From contig AYMW01000001.1 in assembly GCA_000496475.1 (NCBI GenBank), forward strand, positions 370,623 through 434,622: a stretch of 64,000 nucleotides of DNA. Reading direction: 5' to 3'. Under the pieces are notes generated by a model. It did no database searches. It was not told the DNA's origin and was given only the letters and a program-made list of their open reading frames with translations. This DNA comes from Betaproteobacteria bacterium MOLA814. Lineage in GTDB: Bacteria > Pseudomonadota > Gammaproteobacteria > Burkholderiales > Burkholderiaceae_C. How positions within the stretch are numbered: position 1 is the first letter of the stretch; each line of letters starts with the position of its first letter. A program made the translations under genes and the position numbers. Of the stretch, positions 17,659-26,197 are shown piece after piece.

Positions 17659-18492
17659 TCAGGCTTTGCCTTCGTTCAGCACGAAGTCAAAGTTGAGTAG
17701 CGTCTCGTTATCTGGCTGCTCAACCCAGTCGGCTATCAGCGACTCGCGTACGCCAAATACCGCATCCGATTCGAGGTACTCATCGCCGTTTCGGAAGACG
17801 TGGGTGGTGAGGGTCTCAAAACCGGGTGCCTTGATCATGAAGTGCAGGTGGGCGGGCCGTCATGGGTGGCGTCCCGTCGCGCGCAACAGATCGCCCACGG
17901 GTCCATCAGTGGGAATGGGATAGGCCTGCGCCACAATGGTCTTGAAATGAAAGCGCCCGTCACCGTCCCCCTGCAATGACCCTCGGGCTTGCGACGCAGA
18001 CAGGTCCGGGCGTTGCACATCATAAAAGCCCTCTTCGTCCGCCTGCCACACCTCGATCTGGGCATGCCCAACCGACTGCCCTTGGGTGCCTACAATGCGC
18101 CCCGATACCGTGCAAGGCTTGCCCGGTGCACCCTGCGCCACATCCCCTCCCAACGCCACCTTAGGTGCGTCTTCCACAAAGAAGGGGCCAAATACCGTGG
18201 CCTCGGTGCAGCCTGCTGGCTTTTGATTGTTCATCGCAACCGTGAGCATAGACAGCCCTAAGACATCGCTCAACAGAATGAACTCCTGGCGCTTGTCATC
18301 ACAGGTTTGCCCCGTGCGCGTCAGGAATTGAATCGCCTGCATCAACTCCTTTTCACTGAGCGCCACGTCGCGGGCAAAGTCGTGCAGGTGTTGCACCAGA
18401 CTGGTCATGATGGTTTTCAGTCGGGCATCGGGCATCTGGCCCATGCGCTCCAAAACCGCTTGCGTAATGGTGTTTTGATCGACGTTTTTCAT
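17659..18492 (-). pseudogene. Intradiol ring-cleavage dioxygenase interrupted by an in-frame TGA
   Basis: Read through, the gene gives 277 codons of an intradiol (catechol/hydroxyquinol 1,2-) dioxygenase, a non-haem Fe(III) enzyme opening aromatic rings between two hydroxyls. Present are the N-terminal helical domain, GPFFVEDAP, EVWQADEEGFYDVQ with the first Tyr ligand, and AYPIPTDGPVGDLL with the second. At 17860-17862 a TGA stands where the family has Trp (RHP-W-RPAHLHF). The same frame then continues normally through the two His ligands in HLHF to a natural stop at 17659. A single C-to-T change at 17860 explains it. Ending at the TGA the 210-residue product would lack both His ligands and be inactive. 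Sequencing error is possible. Confidence 0.85.
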
Positions 18493-18894
18493 AGTTCAAA
18501 TGGTTTGGGTTCGTTATAAAGTGCATCAAACAGGCCGGTCGCCCCGCAACGTGATGGGTACTTGGCATTCCCCCAAACCTGTAGACACTTTTATAGTGTG
18601 GTTTGACGCTGCCGCTCTCAGCCGTTAAGACCTGCCCAATCAACCCTACTTTGTATCTGGGCTGGTACAACAGTATTCGAGTGACTAACAACCCTACCCC
18701 CGCGCCCTATTTGTAGTGGCCATGGTTTTTGACCTGCAAGAGTGTTCAAACACCGGTCTACTTACTCGCTCTTTGTCAACGCACAGCACCAATCAGCAAG
18801 TAACCAAAACAACGTAACCTGAAGCCTGTGCGTAGTCTGAAAAGAAAAAAGCCTCGAGTGTTACCACTAGAGGCTTGTAAGCTGTTGAATTAAA
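18493..18894. other. Intergenic stretch between dioxygenase and tRNA-Met
   Basis: About 400 bases with no supported gene. It holds the terminator of tRNA-Met at its right end and presumably the promoter of the dioxygenase at its left end, which I cannot pinpoint. Confidence 0.5.
18841..18876 (-). terminator. Rho-independent terminator of tRNA-Met
   Basis: In the minus direction AAGCCTCTAGTG pairs with CACTCGAGGCTT (one mismatch, 4-base loop), followed by TTTTCTTT. It lies about 18 bases past the tRNA 3' end. Confidence 0.85.
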
Positions 18895-18971
18895 TGGTGG
18901 GACGTCACGGACTTGAACCGTGGACCAAAGGATTATGAGTCCTCTGCTCTAACCAACTGAGCTAACGTCCC
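18895..18971 (-). tRNA. tRNA-Met (anticodon CAU)
   Basis: On the minus strand the acceptor stem GGGACGT/ACGTCCC, a D-arm GCTCAGTTGGTTAGAGC, the anticodon loop CTCATAA (anticodon CAT) and a T-arm GGTTCAAGTCC form a full 77-base tRNA with encoded CCA. The first pair is G-C, so this is an elongator-type Met (or a lysidine-modified Ile) rather than initiator tRNA. A partial copy of its 3' half lies at 10107-10151. Confidence 0.93.
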
Positions 18972-19269
18972 CCACAGCTTTACAGCACCTTTATTGTAGC
19001 CAGTCAAAACGCGACAGCTTGGGCATTGCCCTATATTTACAAGAATTAAACCCATGGGCACACCAGCAAACTACATGGAAACAGATTGGGGGCTGGCGCA
19101 ATGCGTATCATTTGGAGCTTGTTGTTGCGTGGTCAGTTGGTGGGTACTAGGGTGACAGTCCCTGTTGCGCCCTGCTACAGATGACGCAATCACTATGTAG
19201 TCAGTAGCTATTGAGACGTTTTGGGCCCCTGTTGCCGCCACAAAGCCTCTTGTGGTTGGGGTCTGCAGG
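18972..19269. other. Intergenic stretch, nothing recognised
   Basis: About 300 bases between tRNA-Met and the end of hrcA. I see no gene or strong hairpin; it must hold the tRNA promoter near 18975-19020. Confidence 0.5.
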
Positions 19270-20289
19270 CTAGCTTTTATTCAAACTCAATGCGTGGCTG
19301 AGCATTTTTGACGTCACGTCTACCACTTGAATCATACGGTCGTATTGCATGCGTTGAGGGCCAATAACACCCAAGGTGCCCAGCACTTGTCCGTTGACCT
19401 CATAAGTTGCTGAAACAATTGAGACGTCTTCAAACGGCATACGCTCACTTTCACCACCAATGAATATGCGTACACCATCTGCCCTGTCTGACACATCTAG
19501 CAACCGCATGAGTTGTGCCTTTTGCTCAAACAAATCATATAACCGGCGCAGGTTCTTGAGGTCAGCAGAAAACTCAGACACTGCTAACAGATTTCGTTCA
19601 CCAGATATAAACACATCGCCATCATCCTCAGTGTCGCTGTCAGCAGCCACTGCTGCTTGCATAAGCGCCCCAATTTCGTGACGCAAGACATCAACCTCGC
19701 GCTTGAGCCGGGCGCGCACTTCAACCATGCTCAAACCGGCATAGTTGGCGTTTAAAAAATTAGACGCTTCAAGGAGTTCGGCTTGGTTGTAAGACACTGG
19801 GGTGTGTATCACACGGTTCTGAACGTCGCCGTCAGGTGAGACCAATATGATAAGGACCCGCTTGTCGGACAGCGACAAAAACTCAATGTGTCTAAACACC
19901 GATGTGCGCTTGGGCACAGACACCACGCCGACAAAATGCGACAAGCTTGACAGCATGTTGGCCGCACTGTTGAGTACTTTAAGAGGTTGATCAGTAGGCA
20001 ACTCGACTGGTGAGATGGCGAATGTGTTGCCAGCCTCGGACGAGTCTATGGTGAGCAAAGTGTCGACAAACAGGCGGTACCCCTTGCTTGTGGGTATTCG
20101 TCCAGCAGAGGTGTGCGGGCTGGCTACCAGGCCAAGGTCTTCAAGGTCGCTCATGACATTGCGAATAGTGGCGGGTGACAAGTCCAATCCTTCGACTTTG
20201 GACAAGGTGCGTGAGCCCACAGGCTGCCCGTCTGCAATATATCGCTCCACAAGCGACTTGAGCAATAATTTGGCGCGGTCGTCTAACAT
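19270..20289 (-). CDS. hrcA: Heat-inducible transcription repressor HrcA
   Basis: This 339-residue protein matches HrcA from end to end: the winged-helix start [30 protein letters not shown], then [18 protein letters not shown] and [16 protein letters not shown], and the C-terminal [16 protein letters not shown]. HrcA represses chaperone genes by binding CIRCE elements and needs GroEL to stay folded. No CIRCE palindrome is visible in front of this gene, so its targets are presumably elsewhere. It is divergent from nadK, with only 38 bases between the starts, as in many Betaproteobacteria. Confidence 0.97.
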   Translation of the reverse strand: MLDDRAKLLLKSLVERYIADGQPVGSRTLSKVEGLDLSPATIRNVMSDLEDLGLVASPHTSAGRIPTSKGYRLFVDTLLTIDSSEAGNTFAISPVELPTDQPLKVLNSAANMLSSLSHFVGVVSVPKRTSVFRHIEFLSLSDKRVLIILVSPDGDVQNRVIHTPVSYNQAELLEASNFLNANYAGLSMVEVRARLKREVDVLRHEIGALMQAAVAADSDTEDDGDVFISGERNLLAVSEFSADLKNLRRLYDLFEQKAQLMRLLDVSDRADGVRIFIGGESERMPFEDVSIVSATYEVNGQVLGTLGVIGPQRMQYDRMIQVVDVTSKMLSHALSLNKS

Positions 20290-20327
20290 GTAGCTATTGT
20301 ACGAAGCTATGTTGTAATTTATTCACT

Positions 20328-21257
20328 ATGAACAAGCCTATTTCGGCCACCGACACCTTCACGGCGTCCACCACTGCGGCAGCGGCACGCCAATTTCACC
20401 ATGTCGCTTTGGTAGGCAAGTACCAAGCCGCGGGCTCTCACGAGGCCTTGCGCGGTTTGGCGCAATTTTTGGATGAAACCGGTATGGATGTGTCTATTGA
20501 GCGTGAAACGGCGCTCAACACCGACATGCACCAGTACCCAAGCATTGATGTAGACGCCATTGGTCAGCAGTGTGACTTGGCTGTGGTGGTGGGGGGCGAT
20601 GGCACCTTACTTGGCGTGGGTAGGCGTTTAGCGCGCCACAACGTGCCCATGATTGGCGTTAACCAAGGGCGTTTAGGCTTTATTACCGACATTGCGCTAG
20701 AGGCCTACAAAGATGTCCTGCTCCCCATGTTGCATGGCGCGTATGACGAAGAAAGCCGCGCCATGATGCAGGCACAAGTGTGGCGAGACAACCACTGCGT
20801 GTTTGAAGCGACCGCCTTAAATGACGTGGTGGTCAACCGAAGCGGCACCAGCGGCATGATTGAGCTGCGCATTGAAGTTGACGGCCACTTTGTAGCCAAC
20901 CAGAGGGCAGACGGCCTGATCATCGCTACGCCTACAGGATCAACAGCTTATTCCATGTCTGTAGGCGGACCCATATTGCACCCCAGTTTGGCAGGCTTGG
21001 TTGTAGCCCCTATTGCGCCGCACACCCTGTCCAACCGACCTATAGTGTTGCCGCGAGACGCGGAAATCGTAGTTGAGATAGCCAATGCCCGCGATGCCAA
21101 TGCCAACTTTGACATGCAGTCGCTCACCAGCTTGATAGTGGGCGACCGCATCAAAGTCACCCCGTCACAGCACCACTTGCGCCTGCTACACCCCAAGGGC
21201 TGGAGCTATTTCGACACCTTGCGCAAAAAACTGCATTGGAACGAGGGTGTGGCTTAA
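20328..21257 (+). CDS. nadK: NAD kinase
   Basis: This 309-residue cytoplasmic enzyme phosphorylates NAD to NADP with ATP. The catalytic GGDGTLLG (about 87-94), NQGRLGF, the NAD-binding [20 protein letters not shown] and the late [10 protein letters not shown] segment are all present. A short N-terminal Thr/Ala-rich extension (about residues 1-22) precedes the domain. Its start lies 38 bases from the divergent hrcA start; the two probably share a control region. It is followed by recN, a usual neighbour. Confidence 0.97.
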   Translation: MNKPISATDTFTASTTAAAARQFHHVALVGKYQAAGSHEALRGLAQFLDETGMDVSIERETALNTDMHQYPSIDVDAIGQQCDLAVVVGGDGTLLGVGRRLARHNVPMIGVNQGRLGFITDIALEAYKDVLLPMLHGAYDEESRAMMQAQVWRDNHCVFEATALNDVVVNRSGTSGMIELRIEVDGHFVANQRADGLIIATPTGSTAYSMSVGGPILHPSLAGLVVAPIAPHTLSNRPIVLPRDAEIVVEIANARDANANFDMQSLTSLIVGDRIKVTPSQHHLRLLHPKGWSYFDTLRKKLHWNEGVA

Positions 21258-21354
21258 GCCAGCACAGCGCCAAACTGAACACCATCCTGCTGACGTCACA
21301 CATTTACTGTACATTTAAACAGTTTTCACAACCTGATTGGGGCATTTCACAGCC

Positions 21355-23037
21355 ATGAGTTTGCGCCGCATTGCACTCAAAGATTTTGTCATTGTTCAAT
21401 CCTTAGACATTGAGCTGTCTGAGGGCTTTACAGCTCTCACGGGAGAAACTGGCGCAGGCAAGTCGATATTGGTTGGCGCGGTACAAATTGCGCTAGGCCA
21501 GCGTACAGATGCCAGCATCATTCGCCACGGGGCACAGCGCTGCGATATTGCGCTTGAACTCGACAGCAACCCAGAGGTGGATAGCTGGCTCACAGAAAAC
21601 GGCTTTGACACCCACGCCAGCACAGACGGCCAAGAACGCGAGCCCTTGCTGCTGCGCAGGCAAATAGATGCCCAAGGACGCAGCCGGGCATGGATAAATG
21701 CCAGCCCCGCTACCATGACGCAATTGCGTGCAGTGGGCGACGCCTTGGTAGACATTCACGGCCAACACGCTTGGCAAACACTGAGCAGCACGGCCTCACA
21801 ACGCCAACTCATTGACGCTTACGCGGGCACCAGTACCAACGAAGTTAATGCAGCTTGGCAAACATGGCACAGCAGCTCACAAGCACTTGAAGTGGCACGC
21901 AACCGTCAAGCCAGCATGGCACAAGACGCCGATCGCTTGGAATGGCAAATTAACGAGTTGGTCAAACTGTCACCAGCCGCACATGAGTGGCCCGCGCTCA
22001 ACGAAGACCACAACCGTTTGTCGCATGCGCAAGCCTTATTAGACGCAGCCCAAGTCGCCAGTAACACCCTGGACGACGACACTGCCAATACACTGGCCCT
22101 GTTGAGCAGTGCCGTCAACGTGCTGCACAAACAGGTCCATATCGAGCCACAGTTCGCTCCTATTGTTGATGTGCTCAAGCAAGCACAAGCCCTGTTAGAA
22201 GATGCCACGCACAGCTTGCACACCTATTTACGCAGGGCAGACCTTGATCCCAACCGATTGGCGCAACTCGATGAGCGAGTGGCGTTGTGGTTGTCACATG
22301 CCAGACGACTCAGGTGCTTGCCTGAAGACTTGCCTAATGTGGTGCAAGGGTGGAAAGATGAACTGGCTGAACTGACCCAAGCCAGTGACTTAGAAGCCAT
22401 GCAAGAAGCGGTGAACAAAGACTTGAGGGCGCTCACCAAGGCCTGCACAACGTTGAGCACCAAGCGCCAACAAGCCGCCAAGCCTTTGTCGCAAGAAATC
22501 ACCCAGGCCATGCAGACCCTGGGGATGCAAGGTGGCGTATTTGAAACCAGCATCACACCGCTTGCGCAGGTGCAAAGCCACGGCTTAGACCATATAGAAT
22601 TTTTGGTAGCTGGCCACCCTGGTGTTCCCACAAGACCATTGGGCAAAGTTGCGTCTGGCGGCGAGTTGTCACGTATTGCCTTGGCTATTGCCGTTTGCAC
22701 AAGCCGCTTGGGCAAAGCCCCAACACTTATATTCGACGAAGTTGATGCAGGCATTGGTGGACAAGTCGCCCAAACTGTCGGCGCACTGATGCAACGCTTG
22801 GGGGCCGACCGACAAGTGCTGACTGTGACGCATTTGGCACAAGTGGCCGCCAGCGCCCACAAGCAACTGGTGGTGAGCAAGGCACGCACCAGTGACAACA
22901 CCATCTCGCAGCTCAGCGTTGCCAGCGGCGATACACGTGTCAGCGAAATCGCCCGTATGCTAGGCGGCGACGTCCATTCGCAGACCTCACTGGCCCATGC
23001 CCGAGAAATGTTACAAACAGCAGCCAAACCCCAATGA
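21355..23037 (+). CDS. recN: DNA repair protein RecN
   Basis: This 560-residue SMC-like ATPase acts in double-strand-break repair. It has the N-terminal Walker A GETGAGKS, a central coiled-coil region (about residues 150-370), and the C-terminal signature [10 protein letters not shown] and Walker [15 protein letters not shown]. The start [14 protein letters not shown] at 21355 matches the family; the longer frame from 21337 adds only six unlikely residues. Its stop overlaps the rapZ start in an ATGA, so the two are translationally coupled. No LexA box was identified upstream. Confidence 0.96.
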   Translation: MSLRRIALKDFVIVQSLDIELSEGFTALTGETGAGKSILVGAVQIALGQRTDASIIRHGAQRCDIALELDSNPEVDSWLTENGFDTHASTDGQEREPLLLRRQIDAQGRSRAWINASPATMTQLRAVGDALVDIHGQHAWQTLSSTASQRQLIDAYAGTSTNEVNAAWQTWHSSSQALEVARNRQASMAQDADRLEWQINELVKLSPAAHEWPALNEDHNRLSHAQALLDAAQVASNTLDDDTANTLALLSSAVNVLHKQVHIEPQFAPIVDVLKQAQALLEDATHSLHTYLRRADLDPNRLAQLDERVALWLSHARRLRCLPEDLPNVVQGWKDELAELTQASDLEAMQEAVNKDLRALTKACTTLSTKRQQAAKPLSQEITQAMQTLGMQGGVFETSITPLAQVQSHGLDHIEFLVAGHPGVPTRPLGKVASGGELSRIALAIAVCTSRLGKAPTLIFDEVDAGIGGQVAQTVGALMQRLGADRQVLTVTHLAQVAASAHKQLVVSKARTSDNTISQLSVASGDTRVSEIARMLGGDVHSQTSLAHAREMLQTAAKPQ

Positions 23038-24014
23038 CTACCGCAAGTCCTTCGTCATCTACCTCGCACCACACAAGCTCTGACCATCCTTTAGAACTGG
23101 TCTTAATCACGGGCGTGTCTGGTTCTGGAAAATCAGTAGCGCTGACGGCACTAGAAGACAGTGGGTTTTTTTGCGTTGACAACTTACCCCCAGAGTTGTT
23201 AGGTGATTTTGTTAACTTAGAGCGCAAGCAACACATGCGCAAGGTGGCAGTGGCCATTGATGCGCGCAGCGCGTCAGGCTTGCCCTCACTGCCCAACCAA
23301 TTAAAGGCTTTGCAAGCCAGCGGCGTTCGCCTAACACCCATTTTTTTAGAAGCAACGACAGACGCGTTGGTGCGCCGATTTTCTGAAACAAGGCGCATGC
23401 ACCCCTTATCGGCTCTTGCCTTGCCAATGCCCACGCTCGAAGACAGTGGCGCAAAGCCAAGCAACCAGCGCCGGTTGTTGGTAGACGCCATTGAGCTTGA
23501 GCGTGAGTTGCTCAGTGACTTGCGTGACCAAGCCCACGTGGTGGATACCAGCCAAACCAGTGCCGCCAATTTACGCAGTCACATCAAAACGTTGATTGCT
23601 CACAGCGGGCAAGACAGTGGTTTGCAACTCATGTTTGAGTCGTTTGCTTTCAAACGCGGCCTGCCCATGGACGCCGATTTTGTGTTTGATGTACGCATGC
23701 TGCCCAACCCACATTACGAGCCTGCGCTCAAACAGCTCACAGGCCTTGACCAAGGTGTCATTGATTTTTTAAGCGGCCAACAAGCCGTTCAAGACATGGC
23801 TTCACACATCACCCAGTTTGTAGCGCATTGGTTGCCCATGCTGCAATCCAGCCACCGCGCCTATGTGACTGTGGCCATTGGTTGCACTGGCGGCCAACAC
23901 CGCTCTGTCTATTTGGCGCAAACGCTCAGCAGCGCATTTGCATCCAAATGGCCCACTCAAGTCCGCCATCGTGAGCTGGACAAACTGCTAGTCGACCACA
24001 AATACGTGGTTTAA
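23034..24014 (+). CDS. rapZ: RNase adapter RapZ (YvcJ-type nucleotide-binding protein)
   Basis: This 326-residue protein has a Walker A motif GVSGSGKS near the start, and the conserved C-terminal [16 protein letters not shown] that binds metabolite or RNA in the RapZ family. In enterobacteria RapZ guides RNase E to the small RNA GlmZ, controlling glucosamine-6-phosphate synthesis; whether that applies in this group is not known. An insert at about 120-140 ([18 protein letters not shown]) is longer than in the E. coli protein. It overlaps recN by four bases. Confidence 0.93.
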   Translation: MTTASPSSSTSHHTSSDHPLELVLITGVSGSGKSVALTALEDSGFFCVDNLPPELLGDFVNLERKQHMRKVAVAIDARSASGLPSLPNQLKALQASGVRLTPIFLEATTDALVRRFSETRRMHPLSALALPMPTLEDSGAKPSNQRRLLVDAIELERELLSDLRDQAHVVDTSQTSAANLRSHIKTLIAHSGQDSGLQLMFESFAFKRGLPMDADFVFDVRMLPNPHYEPALKQLTGLDQGVIDFLSGQQAVQDMASHITQFVAHWLPMLQSSHRAYVTVAIGCTGGQHRSVYLAQTLSSAFASKWPTQVRHRELDKLLVDHKYVV

Positions 24015-24053
24015 ACAGCTTGGAATCAGTAGCCAGTGTGAGGCCTTACACAA

Positions 24054-25241
24054 CTAAAAGAACTGGGTTGCACACCATTTTTTAATTGGTGCTGGCAACG
24101 CCGCTGAAGCCAATTGACTTTTCAACACCCAAGCACCTTCGAATGGTTTGCCAAGGCCAGGCTCGGCTCGATCTTGGTTAACTTGCGGGCTGTTGACGCT
24201 GAGCACAACTGGCGTTAAAAACAACTCTTTGTGCGTGAGTTGGTGCTTGATTGTTGGTTGCGCCAATGCTCCCAAGTCGTCAACTGACCATCTGTGGCTG
24301 GCAGCGGCCACATGGTTGGCGTTTAGCCACAGCGCCATGTCGTCTAAAGCGACAAACACCAATGGCGCTTGCAAACCACCCCAAATGCCTGCGTTGCCTC
24401 GTTGTTGAAGCCACACCGCATCACCCCTGTCTAGGTACAACAAATACCACCGTTCAGAGGTGCGCTTGAGTCGCTTGGTTTTGACTGGGTAGTCAGTCGC
24501 AGCATCGGCCGCGTGCGCATTGCAGTTGCGAACCACCGGGCACCGCTCGCACGCTGGCGCTTTGAGATGACACACCGTGGCGCCTAAATCCATCAGCCCT
24601 TGGGTATAGCGCGGCATCGCCTCGTGAAGGGGCGAGCCACTGCGCTCGGCGTGCAGGGTTAAGCCAGTCACAAGTACGTGCGCTGCACCGAGCAGCTGTT
24701 TGTTGGCTGCGCTGCCAGACAGGTCGCCATCAAATGCCAACACACGTGACAACACACGTTTAACGTTGCCGTCATAAATAGAAATAGGCTCGCCAAAACA
24801 AAACGAGGCAATCGCTGCAGCGGTTGATGGCCCAATGCCTGGCAACGTTTCAAGCTGCTGCGCCGTAGACGGAAATTGCCCCTCAAACCGGCTCACCACA
24901 TCCTGTGCGCAGGCGTGTAAGTTGCGTGCCCTGCTGTAATACCCTAGGCCCGCCCACAAGGCCATGACTTGCGCTTGTGGTGCAGCAGCCAAGGCCTGAA
25001 CATTGGGCAGGGCTTGTAAAAAACGCTCGAAATAAACCAACACTGTGGTCACTTGTGTTTGCTGCAACATGATTTCAGACAACCACACATGGTAAGGCTC
25101 ACGGGTTCGCTGCCAAGGCAAATGATGGCGTCCGTGCACAGCTTGCCAAGCCACCAATGCTGGCCCAAATTCAGCGACCTGCTGGTGCGCTGTTAAATTG
25201 CTTGTCAAGCCCTTTGGCGGCCTATGACTTATCGCTGACAT
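24054..25241 (-). CDS. mutY: Adenine DNA glycosylase MutY
   Basis: MutY removes adenine mispaired with 8-oxoguanine. With the start MSAISHRPP at 25241 it has 395 residues. Visible are LPWQ..R.PYHVWLSEIMLQQTQV, the helix-hairpin-helix LPGIGPSTAAAIASF, the [4Fe-4S] ligands C-x6-C-x2-C-x5-C (CHLKAPACERCPVVRNC), and a C-terminal NUDIX-like domain that recognises 8-oxoG. The frame is open upstream to 25301, but those residues lie deeper inside mutM and are not MutY-like. The start overlaps the end of mutM by 13 bases, so the pair is co-translated. Confidence 0.95.
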   Translation of the reverse strand: MSAISHRPPKGLTSNLTAHQQVAEFGPALVAWQAVHGRHHLPWQRTREPYHVWLSEIMLQQTQVTTVLVYFERFLQALPNVQALAAAPQAQVMALWAGLGYYSRARNLHACAQDVVSRFEGQFPSTAQQLETLPGIGPSTAAAIASFCFGEPISIYDGNVKRVLSRVLAFDGDLSGSAANKQLLGAAHVLVTGLTLHAERSGSPLHEAMPRYTQGLMDLGATVCHLKAPACERCPVVRNCNAHAADAATDYPVKTKRLKRTSERWYLLYLDRGDAVWLQQRGNAGIWGGLQAPLVFVALDDMALWLNANHVAAASHRWSVDDLGALAQPTIKHQLTHKELFLTPVVLSVNSPQVNQDRAEPGLGKPFEGAWVLKSQLASAALPAPIKKWCATQFF

Positions 25242-26044
25242 GTCGCACAAAAGTAGGTGGCTCGTTGACCTTGAACGATGCGCTTGATAGGAGCTTGGCA
25301 TTGGGTGCAGGCCTGCCCCTCTCGTCCATAAACCTGCGAGTTCGCTTGAAACAAACCGTGCTCACCATTGGTGTGTTTAAAGTCACGCAAACTGCTGCCG
25401 CCCAACGCAATGGCACGCACCAAAACAGTTTGAATGGCTTGGTGCAACTTGTTGATACGGACTCGACCTATGCGCTTGGCGCCACGCGTTGGACGGATAC
25501 CGGCCATAAACAAAGCCTCGGATGCATAAATATTGCCAACGCCCACCACCACATCCCCGCCGAGCAATACTTGCTTAATAGCACCGGCGCGCTTGGCCAA
25601 GCCCGCTGCAAAATAGTCTGACGTAAAGCCTGCTTCTAGAGGCTCAACGCCTAAATGGCCCAGTAATTTGTGCGCTTGCGGGCTGTTTTCGCTGGGTGCA
25701 AACACCGCTGCACCAAACCGCCTAGGGTCATTCAGCCGCATCCAACAGCTAGTGGTTTGGAGCTCAAAGTGATCGTACGGGCCAAGTGGGCCAGGCCATT
25801 GCTGGCTGACGCTCACGCTGCCAGACATACCCAAATGCAGCAGCAGCAAACCCGCATCCAAATCAAACAACAGGTATTTGCCGCGCCGGCGAACACCCAC
25901 AATGGTTTGCCCCACCAGTGTTTTGGGGTCTACACCCAAAGGCCAACGCAGTGGCTTGCCCACATGGACCCCTGAAATAGTAGTGCCCAGCAACATGGGG
26001 CTTAGGCTTTGCTTGGTTACTTCTACTTCTGGTAGCTCGGGCAT
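25229..26044 (-). CDS. mutM: Formamidopyrimidine-DNA glycosylase MutM
   Basis: This 271-residue bifunctional glycosylase/lyase excises 8-oxoguanine and formamidopyrimidines. It begins with PELPEVE (the N-terminal proline nucleophile follows Met), has the helix-two-turn-helix region with GVGNIYASEALF, and ends with a zinc finger C-x2-C...C-x2-C (CTQC ... CATC). Length and motifs are standard. It lies upstream of mutY on the same strand with a 13-base overlap, making a complete GO repair pair in one operon. Confidence 0.96.
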   Translation of the reverse strand: MPELPEVEVTKQSLSPMLLGTTISGVHVGKPLRWPLGVDPKTLVGQTIVGVRRRGKYLLFDLDAGLLLLHLGMSGSVSVSQQWPGPLGPYDHFELQTTSCWMRLNDPRRFGAAVFAPSENSPQAHKLLGHLGVEPLEAGFTSDYFAAGLAKRAGAIKQVLLGGDVVVGVGNIYASEALFMAGIRPTRGAKRIGRVRINKLHQAIQTVLVRAIALGGSSLRDFKHTNGEHGLFQANSQVYGREGQACTQCQAPIKRIVQGQRATYFCATCQR

Positions 26045-26197
26045 GTCGTATTATCATCAGGTTGTAGAAACAGTTAGACGGGTATGGTATCGCCAAGCGC
26101 TGACCGCTCGTGAAGAAGTGTCCATGAATAGACGCTGATTGAGCCTCCTACAACACGAATAAGTGAACCATTCAACAAACAGCTACGCAGCCTCACT

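Larger units (their letters stand above)
10107..18971. mobile_element. Putative decayed genomic island at tRNA-Met
   Basis: The segment is bounded by an intact minus-strand tRNA-Met (18895-18971) and a direct copy of its 3' part at 10107-10151. An element integrating at the tRNA 3' end would extend leftwards from 18895 and leave the displaced 3' fragment at its far end, as seen. A tyrosine-recombinase remnant lies inside (14274-14521). Gene content is accessory: exported proteins, stubs, GST, a broken dioxygenase. The recombinase is not beside the intact tRNA and the repeat has diverged, so the element would be old and immobile. Boundaries are inferred. Confidence 0.5.

Noticed and set aside
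17860-17862. A general TGA-to-Trp reassigned genetic code
   Set aside because: TGA is used as the normal stop of several genes here, such as recN (23035-23037) and lolB (28562-28564), and no other gene needs TGA read as Trp.
20290-20327. Search for a CIRCE element between hrcA and nadK
   Set aside because: The gap is 38 bases and lacks the TTAGCACTC-N9-GAGTGCTAA palindrome.
22224-23027. 267-codon minus frame opposite recN
   Set aside because: recN is unmistakable on the other strand; this frame is rich in Cys, Ser and Arg and fits no protein family.
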